NCBI GenBank assembly: GCA_905250025.1 | Contig: CAJNOJ010000242.1 | Coordinates: forward strand, 62,001 to 126,000 | Source: Adineta ricciae | Taxonomy: Eukaryota > Rotifera > Eurotatoria > Adinetida > Adinetidae | DNA length: 64,000 nt | Reading direction: 5' to 3' | In this document: positions 46,540-61,300 of the stretch, piece after piece | How the letters are laid out: each line of letters starts with the position of its first letter | Numbering within the stretch: position 1 is the first letter of the stretch | Position numbers and translations under genes: made by a program | The notes under the pieces: generated by a model | The model's input: the letters and a program-made list of their open reading frames with translations, nothing else | Told to the model about the DNA's origin: nothing | The model's database searches: none

Positions 46540-49256
46540 ATGGAAGACGAACGGCCGGCAAAAGGACCGAAAATTGTACAGGTATGGAATACGACTTGTC
46601 GTTTAACTGAGCATTATGTTCAATGTTTGTTTAGGTCAAAAACAAAATGCCTGCACCGTGAGTTAAAGAAGACTTTAGCTTAGTTATGATCGTTGATTTT
46701 GCGTTTTTTCGACCGTAGAATTCAAATAACAGCTGAACAATTGCTACGTGAAGCCAAAGAAAAACAATTGGAATATGTTGCTCCACCACCGATACAAAAG
46801 ATCAGCGATCCAGAAGAATTAGCAGAGTATCGAATGAAAAAACGCAAAGAATTCGAAGATGCCATACGAAAAAATCGACAGAAAATGGTCAACTGGGTTA
46901 AATATGCTCACTGGGAAGAATCGCAACAAGAACTTCAACGTAAGATTCATGCTTTTTACACCAACTATCGATTGCATCTTTATTTTTCCAGGTGCACGCA
47001 GTATTTGGGAACGTGCGTTGGATGTCGATTACCGTAACATCGCTCTTTGGCTCAAATATGCTGAAATGGAAATGCGTAAGTATCGATCACAAATTTCCTC
47101 ACTTTTCGAACTCGCGCAAATCTGTTCAGGTTATAAACAAATCAATCATGCTCGAAATATTTGGGATCGTGCCATTGCAATCTTGCCACGAGCCAATCAA
47201 CTATGGTACAAATATGCTTACATGGAAGAAATGCTTTCGAACATCGCCGGTTGTCGACAAATTTTCGAACGATGGATGGAATGGCAACCGGATGAACAAG
47301 CATGGAATACGTATATCAAATTCGAATTACGATACAATGAATTAGAACGTGCGCGAATGATCTATGAACGTTTTGTCGTCACGCATCCGGAACCGAAAAA
47401 CTGGATACGGTATGCGAAATTCGAAGAACAGAATAGCTATATCAAATCAGCTCGACGTATTTACGAGCGTGCTATTGAGTTTTTTGGTGAAGAACATTTA
47501 AACGAACGATTGCTGTTAGATTTCGCTAAATTCGAAGAACATCAAAAAGAACATGAACGTTGTCGGATGATATACAAATATGCTTTGGAACATTTGCCTA
47601 AAAGTTCATGTGAAGACATTTTTAAAGCATATACAATTCATGAGAAGAAATATGGCGATCGAACGGGCATCGAAGATGTTATTACAAGCAAGAGAAAATT
47701 TCGATATGAAGAGGTAAAAACGCGAAATTTCTCTGTATGAGTTTCATAACTGTTTGTTCCAGGAATTGAAAGAAAATCCACTGGATTACGATACGTGGTT
47801 TGATTATCTACGTCTGTTGGAAACTGAAGGAGACTTTCCAGTCATTCGAGAAGCATACGAAAAAGCAATTGCCCAAATACCGCCCATTCAAGTATGTCAT
47901 GAAAATCAGTAAATAGAAATGTACACTTTTGTTTGATTCATTAGGAAAAACGTTATTGGCGTCGTTACGTTTATTTATGGATTAATTATGCACTGTTCGA
48001 AGAACTCGAAGCTGAAGATGCGGAACGCACACGCGAAGTTTATAAAGCCTGTTTAAATTTGATTCCACACAAGAAATTCACATTTGGTAAAATTTGGTTG
48101 TACTATGCTCAATTTGAAGTTCGTCAGAAAGAATTAGCATCTGTTCGAAAGATTCTTGTAAGTAGTTTTGCAAGCTATTCTTTTATGTGTCAATATATTC
48201 TTTCGATAGGGTACTGCTATTGGCATGTGTCCGAAAGATAAACTGTTCCGTGGTTATATCGATTTGGAAATTCAATTGAGAGAGTTCGACAATTGCCGAA
48301 GATTGTATGAGAAATTTCTCGAATTTGGCCCGGATAATTGTACAACATGGATAAAGGTAAAGCACGGAGCTTCTTTTGTGAAATATGTAAATATCGTTGG
48401 ATTTTTTGTTTGTCAATAGTTCGCTGAGTTAGAAAGTATTCTCGGTGATATTGATCGTGCACGTTCGATTTATGAACTTGCTATCGAACAACCAAGACTT
48501 GACATGCCAGAATTATTATGGAAGGCATTCATTGATTTCGAAATTGAGCAACAAGAATATGATCGAGCAAGACGATTGTACAGTAAATTGTTGAAGAAGA
48601 CTCAACATGTTAAAGTAAGATAGACCGTGAATTTTCATTTGGATTTTATTTTGAATGAATAAAAAAGGTTTGGCTGAGTATGACACAGTTCGAAGCGTCA
48701 ATTGACGAATCCGATTCAATCGATCGCGCACGTGATGTTTTCGAACAAGCGTACAAAACTCTTCGAACAGCCAGTGATAAAGAAGAACGTCTGATGCTCG
48801 TGGAACAATGGCTTAATTTTGAGGTGAAAAATAGTAATCTATTGAGAATGAAATTTCATTTGTATTCTTTACAGAGAGAAAAGGGTACCAAGGAAAGTGC
48901 TGCTCGTGTCGAGAAATTGTTTCCAACTCGCCGAAAACAACGACGAAAGATTCTCAGCGAAGATGGAGTAAGTCTGCTCAATATTGTCAGGTACAGATGT
49001 CTCACGCAGTATTCTAATTTAGATTCCTACAGATCAATGGGAAGAATTTACACAATTGGTCTTTCCTGACGATGAAGCTGTTCAACCTCATAAGAAATTG
49101 TTGGACATGGCTAAACGATGGAAAAAAGGACACGATGATACTACCACAACAACAGAAGCGTCGGCATCAGCACCAGAGCCAGCAACTGAGAAAGAAGATA
49201 GTATTCCATTACCAGAAGCACATGTTGATGATGAAGAGATGAATGATGAATCTTAA
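46540..49256 (+). CDS. CRNKL1: Crooked neck-like protein 1 (Clf1/Syf3), spliceosome factor
   Basis: A HAT-repeat protein of the Prp19/NTC complex that helps assemble the active spliceosome. The N-terminus (VKNKMPAP, then [13 protein letters not shown]) is the family's signature. The body is a run of half-a-TPR (HAT) repeats: [48 protein letters not shown] and RMIYERFV follow at about 34-residue steps and continue to the C-terminal third. The end is a lower-complexity tail with Thr, Ala and Glu (about 49130-49250). About ten short introns interrupt it. Length, roughly 690 residues, is as usual. Start ATG at 46540 follows an acceptor at 46496. UNC80 begins 139 bases after the stop. Confidence 0.95.
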
Positions 49257-49354
49257 ATTGTTTTCTTTTGTCTTCTTGTGATTGTCATTGAAAGATTTTC
49301 ACTCTATTTTTCTTTATCATTGTGGATGAAAGAAGCCCTGTGACAACAAACAAA

Positions 49355-49372
49355 TTTCTTACTCTGTTGTAG
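49355..49372 (+). promoter_or_regulatory. Splice acceptor between CRNKL1 and UNC80
   Basis: A TTCTTACTCTGTTGTAG run ends at 49372, 23 bases before the UNC80 ATG and about 115 bases after the CRNKL1 stop. It has the same layout as the junctions in the left block. Confidence 0.45.
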
Positions 49373-49395
49373 ATTTATTTTCTTGATAAACAACA

Positions 49396-52300
49396 ATGCC
49401 GAAACAACGTACACAGACGACAACATTAAATTCATCCACCGTTAATCCAACAGGTCGTCATCGTGATACATTATCGAAAGCAAATGCAGCAGCCGAGAAT
49501 GAAGACGTCATTCCCATTCCGATACAGATTTTTCTGTGGCGGCAGAGCAAGTTCGTAGATAACGAATAAAAGACGTTCTTTCTCTACTGTTCACTTTTAG
49601 TCCATTCATTAAACAAAAATTCGGGAATCTCACGGATGCTTCGGCCATTGTAAGTTTCTTAGCCAGATTAGTTCTTGTTGAATGTAAATCATTTGGATTA
49701 TCCTTTCTAGAGTTTTGATCGTGTTCTCGTTCAAAACATTCTACATGGTCTATCACCTAGTCTCAGTGATGCCATTGCCAGTATTCCACGATGGTTGCTA
49801 ATCAAAGTGGTTAGTTGATTTTGCTTTCGATTACAAAAATGACAATCAAACAAACAAAATACATATTTCTTTTCTTTTCTTAGGCATTTCCGCATGTCAT
49901 GCACGCATGTTCGGCAGCTATCGAACATAATCTCCATTCGATTCAACAGCAACCACCAGTCTCTGGTACTCATCCATCCTTATTAGTGTCATCATCTTTA
50001 TCTCTTTCGCCTTCGGCCTCGTCCCAACTTCAAGTTCCTGCTAGTCATCAATTACCTGCAAGTACTCCTACTTTACCTATACCTCCTGGTACGGCACCAT
50101 CAGCCGGTCTTGCTGGTGAACAACATCCAGGAGTTGTTCGTCTCTCATCAGCAACACATAGCATGGGCAGCTATTCGTCGTTAGCAAACAAATTAACTGC
50201 ATCGGAAATTCGCCTTTTCCATACATTGCATTATTTGATATTAGATGCATCTAGTCAAAATACGAATACATCTAATCCGAATGATCAATTGTTACCATTG
50301 AATACAATACAATTATTCATATATTTGTTTATTCCATATATTCACACGTATTTACAGAGTAATGAAAAAGAATTCCTGAATAATCCGGATCTTAGCCAGG
50401 GCATGCGACATATTTGGCAACCTTTGCTTGAATATCGTCAACCGCATATTCGCATGTTTAATGCATTTGTAAAACCAATTATTCCAGCATATGCATCGCC
50501 CAATGAAAATGGTGATTATCTTTCGACGGTACACGATCTTCAACAGCAACAACAGCAACAGCAACAGCAATTACCACATCAACAACAGCAAACATTCTAC
50601 ATTAATAATAATAAACGCAATCGATTATCAGTATTGGTGGAATCACCAACGCCGGTTCCAACAACAACACGTGCAATTCTCGAAGAAGTTGAAGAAGATC
50701 AACAATCGCAAGGCTCACCACAACCACCGGCAATCGCCCACTCACTCAGTCAACATGATTATCCAGCACAGTTACCAAGATCAGTTTCCGAAAAACAACC
50801 ACTATCTGACCTAACAAATCAACCCTCAATAATGGCACCGATTGTTAGTAGCGAAGGAAGTAGTACCAGTTTGTTTCAGCCAACAACAGTAAAAAGAGAA
50901 CATAAATCCACTTCGTCCGTTCTGGCCGATTCCGATACAACAACAAATAATTCAATGACCGATCTCAGTGCATACGGAACATCAAGTGCAGCAAAGCCAC
51001 GGGCACCACTAGTGCATATGAGTTCAATCTGCTCAATTTCGGATTCAAGTCGTTTGACAACGTCACCACAAAGTCCAGGTAAAATTTCAAACGTTATGAT
51101 TGTTCTACTACATGGCTCTTTTCCCTAATTTCTAGTCGATAAATTCAATGCACTACCCGGTGCTCCCGGTTCGTCGTCATCTTCGGCATCGACTCCATCT
51201 GTTCTTCTACCATTACATTGTTCACAATGTCAACAGCCAGTCTTCGCTCCTCACCATCCACCTGGTATTCCATATATTTGCTCAAGTTGTACAGCTATGA
51301 AGACAGGATCTATATCAAAAACATCTCTTCCAGCATCTGATCTTCCATTGATTTCGTTAAGATCGCCTCTAACGCAAAGAGAATCGATACCTACATCACG
51401 ACGTCATAGTTCCATCATGGGCAAAGTTCGTACAACACAACGGTCATCAGAATTGCTTCTACTTGCTACGTACTTCGATATTGGAATCTTACGAACACTA
51501 TTTAGTCCATCGTGGTTAACAGATGGATATCTATGGTGTTTAGAATATCTACATAAACGTATCATTGATATATCTGATGAAATACTCTCCGATGCTTTAA
51601 TGAATGGAACATTACCAATCAATATTCTTCGATTTAAAAGTCTTTCTATTCCTCAATTAAATCTCGGTACCGAACAAGACTATCAAGAATATCTAAAAAA
51701 TATTTATTTTAACGAACAAGTCACCAACGATATTATTGAACAACAGTGTATGATGGCTGGCACAGGCGACATGTCGGCAACGACGTCCGTTCGACAACCA
51801 GCAAATTTATTAAATGTACCATTTAAATATTTTGCTGGTAAAAGTCCATACACAGGAAAACATAGTCAAAAATATGATAATTTTTACAAGAAAATCAGGT
51901 AAGATGACGATGAACTTTGATTATTTATTTCTCTAAATTCACATTTTTATTCAATTATAACCTGTAAAGAGAAAAGCAATTGTTGGCTAAAGGGTAATTT
52001 TGATATTTGAATAGAACACACGCACACAAAGTGATTCTCATTGTTTTGCAAGAACGTTACTAAAGGATTGCAAATCTATGAGAAAAACCGTATAACCCTT
52101 TTTTTTCGTTTTGACACGTTCTGAGCACCCGAGTTGATCTCTGTTTTTCTCAAATGTTCTTTTTCATTTAGTAAAATCCGTTATATCGATGAAGAGGGTA
52201 TCGAACATCTGGATTTGGCTACCAGTGATCGTCGTGATCACCCGATAACATCATCAAAAAGTAGTCGACTTCTTCTTGCCGATCCAGCATTATTACTACT

Positions 52301-55300
52301 TAAAACTACAACAATCGCTGCATCGGACCGGTCTCAAGTCGCTTCGGCAGCGAACACCGCAGCCGCCGTTGCTGCCGGTGGAACAACTGCGCGACAATCT
52401 GTCGATAGTATTTTAAATGCCGCCAATGTTACTACACCTAAAGTGACAACAACAACCCCAGTAACTAATTTGAATACGATGAAAACATACAGTGTGAGCG
52501 ACTCGGAAATTAATTACAAGTTCCTTGAAGAAATCGAAGAAGCACAAGGTTCAAGTGCGTACATTAACCGAAGTGGTACTATTAATTTCGGTGTCGTTCT
52601 TGCTGGTATTCATGCGGTTATATGCAAAGAACATCATTTGAAAGTTTGTGAATTAGTTATGAATATTCTCGATGTTTTATTGGGTTTGGCCGTTATATCA
52701 TCATCAGAAGATGATGCTCATAAAAAACAATTATTAACTGTTGGAAATAGTGGAACTAGTACAGGCGATGAACAAGTTGAAGAGTGGCTGAAACAAATCG
52801 ATGCGAAAGAAGAAGAAAAATTTCAACTAGCTGTTGACATTACACTGAGGTATGAAAAAAGATAGAGAGAGAGAAACGCAGATAACCATATTGTTTTGTT
52901 ATTCTATAGAATCATCAAGCGACTGGGATGTCCGAATTGTCAACCACGTGGTCGCAGTTTTACTGCTGATCAATTACGTGGTAAAGTTCGATTATCATTG
53001 AACAAACTTCGTTTACTGAATCAACAACGATTCGAAAAGTATATAAAGACAAAGCAGTTCGATTGAGCAAAACTGATTTTCTGTTTTCAATAGATATTTT
53101 CTTAATCTGACGCTAAATGGCGATCTCGTTCACATTCTTGACATATTTCATGCATTGTGTGGTTACTGTTCCGAATCAAGTATTGGTCTCGCTCATTATT
53201 CGCCTTATAGTAAAAAGAGATTCTTTGAAGATGATATTTCGAAGAATTTATTCTTGATTCTTTAGTTCCAACAAAATCTGATGGCAATTCCCGACAAACT
53301 TATTCGAATAATTTCGGAAACACACATTTGGGTGTTGGACCGAAAGGAATCGATGGATTTATTCTAAATATTATATTCAAACCATTCGTTACACGTCTGA
53401 TTATGATGAAAGAATATCTGATGAGTTCAGAAAACGTGGCTCTATATGGCGAATGTCGAGCATTTCTCACATGCATCAAAGAAAATCACGGTGGAATATT
53501 TCGTTTGGTTGTTTTTTCATCATTGCTTGATCCTGAGAAGAAACTGAAAACATTACAGCAGCAGCAACAAGAAGGAATGGCCAAAGTAAAAAGCAAAGGA
53601 CCGCACACTTTTACACGTCAAGATGCCACACACAGTAGTGGAAAAGGAGTAATTTGATTTGAACAGGATTATTCGACGTTGTTTTCTCGTTGATTCTATT
53701 AGGCTTCTCTAAAGCGTGATCTTTCTGACGATACTGATTTTGAACGACAAGGTAGTACTGGACAACAATTGCAAACAATCGGAATAGAAGAAACATCTAT
53801 ACCAAATATTGCATCATCATCATTTAGTATTAAATTAAAAAGTAACGTCGAAAATAATCATTGAAAAATGTTATACTTATTTCTTTGTTTGTAAAGGCGC
53901 TCGTGCACGAGCTGGATCAATACTGGGTGGTGGTGATGATCATAGTCTGTACACACATCAAGAAGAAAGTTTATATGTCGATTTAACACTTGTTCGTTTG
54001 GGTCTATTGCGATTGAATTTCATGATGGAATCGTGTCCACCTGGCTCATTACCTGATCCACAATTTTTAAACAGCATTTTGCTTCTTGTTCGTATCCACT
54101 TACTTTCTTTTTCCATTATAAAAAATCAAATCCTTCTCTATAGGATTCGCCTGTTATATCGAAAGCTGCATATCTTGTTGAATGTGCACATTTCGTTCGT
54201 CGATGCTCCCTAGGACAATGGCCTGAATGGATGCGTATCAATATGACAACATTTCGCCCACATGAATCATACGCTGCTCGAGCAACAGGAAATATGAATG
54301 CACGATTAACCAAACTATATCAAGCTGCGGCCGCACGAATGTTCTATATTTGGGGTGAAGTAAGTGATTGCGAATATTCTTTTAGAACTAAATTTCATAA
54401 ATAACACGTTAATTCTAATAAAAGGCTCTTTCATCACAACTTGAAAATATATTAGACAATGAACAACAACAAATAGCAGCAGATAATGCGAACGAAACAG
54501 GAGGAGGAACAGGAGGAGCTACCTTTTGGAATAGTGATGAATCATACGAAGATTATTATAACGAAGGTAGACACGCATGAGATTCACTGTTGTATGTCGT
54601 CAGCTTTATGTCTCTATACATATGTATATGTGTGTGTATGTGTGCAACTATACATTCTATATATTCATGTTTGAATACAACTTCTTGGTAAAATGCAAAG
54701 GAATTCATTATGATTTGTTTAATTTTAGCGATTGTTAATCGTTCAGGTCATGATTGCCCATATTCATTACGTGTTATTGCTTGTTTACTCCTCTATGAAA
54801 TTACTTCATTTCTACGTGAAACATATGAAACCTTGCCAAAGCTTTCGTCGATGCCGTCTGGAAGCGGAAATCATCGTCAACAACAGCAACAACAGCGTAC
54901 TAATAATCAACAACCGACTAGTGCCCCACCGACACTTGTAGAAACTTCGTCAACGTTGACGGATAAACGATCAAGTGATCGAATACGCATGGGAAGTGTT
55001 GTCTCTCAAACTTCGAATCGAAGTTCTGCATCGATCTCGAGTGATCATCCTGGACGTAAGAATATCTTTTCCTCTACTAGCAAGTTCTTTTATTTATCAT
55101 TGTCGATTAGTGTCACCACAAGCTTCATCAGCGACGATTCCACCTGTTATGAGTACAATTCCAGCCACAGTCATTAATATGAATCCAACGCTCACAAATG
55201 AACGACATATTAGTTTTGCTGTAAATAAAGAGAATGATTCGAATGAAAGTAATCATACAGCAATACTCATGACTGATGAGGATGGCGTCGTCGTTGTTGA

Positions 55301-58300
55301 TGGAAATTCCTCATCGGGAAATGCGGAGCGAAGAAGTAAGATATCTCACAATGCAAGATTAGTTGTTAATTGTTTGTATTTTAGCGTCTGTTGCTACACA
55401 CAAACCAGGAAGTGTCAGTGGTAGTAGTGGAAAATCTAAACTTATTCGACGAAGTAGTGTCAAATTAAGAAAACCATCTTTACGAATGAAAGAGTCAGGA
55501 AAACGTAAGTACACATTTCAGTTACTTTTATAAAGCTAATCTTTTTCCTCTCTCAGATACTCGTCGTTCATCCTATCGAACGCGTCGTCGTAGTCATGCA
55601 TCGAATATTTCATCAGAAACCGATGGTCATCAGAGCAATATTGGTAGTTCCGCCATGGAACCACCTGACGAATACACCAATAGTAATGACGAAGATTTCG
55701 ATCAGGGAAATTTTGATGATAATATGAATACTCGGCCATTTCCATGGACGAAAGTTGTCATACGTATATTGAATAATGTTAATTTAACATGCGATCATCA
55801 AATCAAATGTCTATCGAATTGTTACGATAAACAAACAACGAGTTGTAAAAATCTAATCCAAGCATTACTGAATATGTATCGTTTATCATCATCGAATTTA
55901 ACAAATGTTGGCTCGTCATTTTCACGTTCTTCGTCATCAACGCATCGCTCAACATCACATTTAAAACGTAATGATACAACATCGAGTAAAACTGCACATG
56001 ATCTGAAAAAACGTCGGGTAAATTAACTAAGAAATTCTTTCGTATACAACCAAATATGGAAATGAAATTTTCTTCGTAGCTTTCAACCTGCTTGTTCAGT
56101 GATGGTACTGGTCAAAATGTCGACAATGTTGCTAAAACCACTAATACAACGAAACCACCTGATGTACCAGCATATGGAATGGTTTTTGAGACAGCTGATC
56201 CGCATCTCGACAAACAAATAAATACACATTTTACTACAGTAGCTACCTACCTTGAAAAACAAGTTCGATTAACATTTAGAAGTCCAAATCATGAAATCGA
56301 TGGAATATGTTTCTTTAGGTTGGAACGTTAACACAAGTGCCACTGATGATTCTTTGCAAATCATCTGTTTTATTAGACGATGAACATTATTCACAGATAC
56401 TTAATCTATCCTGGGAGCTTCTACTAGATCGAAATGAAGAATTAGCTGCTTGTGCAGGTATAAGATTAAATAGAGAAGTTTGATTTCGATCAAAAACCGG
56501 TTTCTTTCTAATTTTTAGCAACAATTGTTATTTTAACGGCTGCTCGAGCAGGCCAATTAGTCGACGCATTATTTCACAGTGAAATGGAAAATTCATCAGC
56601 ATTAATACGTTATAATGCAATTCTGAAATTTCAAACACTATGGCGATTTCGTTATCAATTCTGGATACGATTAGAAGAAGGCGCACATTCAATGATGAAA
56701 GTAAAGCATCACTGAGTCAAACGAATTTCTAAAGAAATTTATCGCTATACTTCAGATTCTTCCACCAAGCATTGAATTTGTTCTACCATCACCTGCCCTC
56801 GGTGTTGCAAACCTTCAAACGGTTGATCCACCATGGATGCCGCACGCTAAAACACTCGTTCAACAAGTCGCTCTAAATCAAGAAGAAGTGGTATGTATTC
56901 TATGAGCGAAAACTGCTTTTGTACACAACAACTATGTTTGACATTATAGCGAGCGGTAGTAACAGCAAGTAAAACACGTAAGAAGCATCAACAAGAATTA
57001 ATTCATTCAGCATTGATGGCCGAAGAAACAAGTAAACGAGTGGCAAGAGAAAATTTTGCGATGGCTACCGTACCAATGTTACAATCGGCATCGTTTGAAC
57101 CGCTGTTACATCAAACAAGAGAGGAAGAAGAAGAAGGTGAAAGAAACATAGATGTTGTGTTTGATGTTCATAAAAGAGATTTGTTTTGTAGGACATACAG
57201 ATGATGATCGATTTGTGGAAACTAGCGTACAAATACGACAAGCACAAGGAACGTTTCCTTCGGCATTTGGCGCAGCTGTTTATTTACTTGTGGAAATGTT
57301 AGAGGATGAGGAAACGTTGGATAACGGTGCAACAGGTTTGTCTTTCTTAATCGAAACGTTTATAATCGACTTGTAATTTGTTTTCTAGTGGCTGAATCAG
57401 CTCGCAAAGCCTTATGGACATGCTTAGTCGACGAACCCACCTTATTAATCCGTTTCTTTTTCGAAAAACTTTCCAATAAAGAACGTCGAGTATGTCTTTC
57501 CTCGTCTTTCATAGCGAATCTCCAGTCTAATTTCTTGTTCAGATCAAATCTTTTCAAAGTCTTCGCCGTCTTATGATTTGTCTAACCGATATTCCACCTC
57601 AATTTGCTCATGCTGTATTCAATTACGTTCTCGGTTTACTCATGAGCATGGTGCGATCACCATTGGATGGCTCTCAAGATCTGATTATTGCTGGTCTGAC
57701 ATTATTATGGCAAATCATTCCGTATTTACACGGTCTAGTCTTAAAAGATTTGAAACAAATTCTACGTAAAGAACAAGCAGAAATGATGATACTAATCACG
57801 GGTAGTATTCCTTCGACGAAAAAAGTGATTATCCATGGACCTGATCTCTCGCAAATTCCAACACAAGCAATTATTCAAGAAGATACACAATTTAGTAATG
57901 TTCTCCAAGAGGCCTTAGATTTTTTTGGTATACCTGAACAAAAACGTGATCGGTACTATTTAATTGATGTGAAAACTCAACAAATTCATATACCAGACAC
58001 TTACGTACGTGATTTCTATTTCTTCCGTCGAAACATTTATCCCCAACTATCATTAATACATATGGATGCTAAACAATCTCAGCGACAATTAGAACATATG
58101 TCAATCTATTTGAAAACAACTGAACTATCTAAAGTATTATTCGCTCGTTATTTATTAGAGAATACTCCTTATAATCAAATACATAATTGTGTTACATTTT
58201 TCCATGATGAATTAATCAAAAGTCCATCATTTCCTCGAAAACCTTTGGAATCGGATTACAATCTCTATACGAGAATATCAGACAAAGAACTATTCAATTT

Positions 58301-61300
58301 AGATATGTTACATAAATACAATTGGTGAGTGAGAATTCGAAAACGACCAATTTAAATTACATTTGTCTTTTAGGATAAAATTAATTTCATGTTTGTTTTT
58401 CAACATGGATGGTAAAACAACGACCACGTGGGACATCACTCTGTTTCTGAATGTGATTAATGGTGCATTTATTCTACATTGTGAAGACTTTGCCATGTTA
58501 CGTTTTTGTTTGGCAATTTACATTAGTACAGCTAAACATTTTCGACATATCTTTGCTACGAACGGGTAAATCGAAAAGTTCTCGTTCCGTTCATCATCTC
58601 TTTTCCTTTGTTTCTTTAGTTATCTATTGATAATGCCAACATTTCTTCGCGTTTATTCAAATATTCAATCGAATCCGATGTTGAAAAAGGCTATCGAATA
58701 CTGTTGTCGACAGTTCTTTATCTTACATCGCATTCCATTTATCTTACAAATGTTGGGTAGTATTTCACAATTATTAGATTTCGATGAACAAGCTGATGTG
58801 ACTGATACTAACAAAATCCAACCAGTCAGTTTGTTTCGATTATTGGTTGCTTTGGAGCAAACAAGTGTAGATGCCATGAGAGATGACTATTCAATCTTAG
58901 AGTTAGTTAAAGATGATCCAATATCAAGTAAAACATCGGCGACAGCGACAGCAACGACGCCATCGTCAAATATGACGGTAGTGGCTGCACTTGGCCAAGG
59001 AAGTATGATCGCGCCAGCTACAATTAAAACATTAGACTTTTGTTATGCTGACGATGATACTGTTTTCACAGTTTTGAATTGTATCGATGTCTGTATTACT
59101 GTTGGTAAGTTGAAAAGATGTCAAATGTATTTTTCTCAGCGATTATTTGTAGTTGCTTATGCGCCGGATTCGATTCGTTCGTTACAAATGCTGGGAATCA
59201 TCGATTTACTCTTACCAAAATATTTAGAATACTTGAAAGATCGTACAAATAAAAACGACATGCAAAAACAAGGCCGAGAAGAAATGAAAACCATTGAAAA
59301 GTTATCCATTGCAATCAAAACAATGATTGGAGCATCAGAATCTTTAACACGAACATTTGTTGGGCCCAAACTCGAGACATTAACTGGAGCAAGTTACAAG
59401 CATTCACGTGGTTCAAACCGTTCACCATCCATTGTTCCCGACGAGGATTCCATGAGGTAATTAATGTTCACATCAGTATTAATCATCGAATCTGTTTTCT
59501 CCTAGTCGTTTTATTGATGATCGAACTAAAACCAAAGTTCAAGACGGCGACGAACACAAACAAGCGTCGGAATTTCGTTGGCCACGCGATACACTTCTTT
59601 CTGTTATATCAACTTTTGTTCATTTTTCTACTCAACGCTTGAAAGAATTAATCAAATCAATTAATGATCCAACATTACGTTTACCTGAACTACTTGACGC
59701 GAAATCTCACACACGTCTTGCTGATATCGCGCACGCTCTATTGAAATTAGGTGGTTATGATCCTATAACAATGTCGTGTCGTGGCATTCAAAATTACTTT
59801 CAAAAATTATTACCCTGCACAAATTGGTCGCACGAACAATTACGACCAGCATTGAATCTTTTGTTGAGAAGAATTGATCGAATGTTTTCAAAAATATGTA
59901 AAAAACCATCGACAAAAGTAAACGAGCTGCTAACTCATATCATGTTATGCTCTTTAACCATGAAATTCATTTTAGCGTTGTTTTGATTGGGAAGCAACTG
60001 CAGGAATTTTGAATGGAATTTATTTGACGATTGATCGTCATCCATACATTGCTTATTTTCCGAATCTTAAAGTAAAGCTGAGCTGAGTTACTGTTGATGA
60101 ATACCTTTCTCTCCAATTTTAGGCTCTAGTGTCAGGATGTATTGCGCTCGTATTGAACGAAAATGTTTCTGAATCAAGTCATAGCGTACCACGTCTAGAT
60201 ACACCAGCTTTTCCAAAGGAATTCTCTCGAGCTGTTATTAAACTTGTCGGAAGATATCTATTAGCTATTCGGGTAAGACAAAGATGATCACAAGTTACGA
60301 GTCAATTTTACTTTTTCTTTGTATAGAATCAACCGAATCTCGAGGCACTGACAGGAAATAGTTGGTCATTTCCAAATATGCCTTCGGCAATCAATCACCT
60401 TCTGCATTTTCTATTACCACTAATGTTCTGGGCCGGCAGTGGACGAAAAGATGCACCGAAAATTCATTCGATTGATATTTCATATATCATAACAATACTT
60501 ATCAATTCTTTGAAACCACCATCAAAACTTGCAGCTGCGATGGGCGCGCCCGGTGGTCCCGGAAGCGGTGCACCAGGACAGATTAGTGGTGGACCTGGAG
60601 CTGGCGGTGGCAAACAACACTTGACAATTGGTGAAGCCATTCTACAAAACAGCAGTTTTACACATAAATCTATGAGACAACTAAAAGATCTTTTACAAAC
60701 AGCATCTTTATTAGGTAAACTTTTCATCTCGAAAAATTGAGTTATTTACCAGAAAAGAAAAACTAATTGATATCCATTCATGTTTATAGGCTTGAAAGTT
60801 TTAATCATTGGATTCAGTAAACAGCTGAAACGCGAATGGCAACGCATTGCTCAGTCGATTAAACTGATGTGCAACAAACAGTCGAACGTTTCACCCATAC
60901 TTCTCTCATTTATTGACTTTATCATCACATATAAAACTCCAATATTTGTCATTCTTCGACCATTTCTTTCTCATTATGTAAGACGACCAGACAATGTTCC
61001 TTTCTTTTTCTCAACTTACTCTTTTTACCTTCAGATGCATTCAGTTACATCCGACAACGAACGCGATTATGAAATGATAACGAATATTCAACAAAAACTG
61101 ATTTTCGATAAGATTCCTTTGTCAAAGTCAACAGGTGAAATTCTCCATAGTTTAATGCAAGAATTAAATCAATTAAAAGCAGAATTAACCGGTAAGATTT
61201 CATTTCGATTCGAAAAGCAAACGAACAAACAAACAACGTATCAATCATATAAACACATACTGTATACTATTCTCTAGCTACAACCATGTCGTTTGCACGA

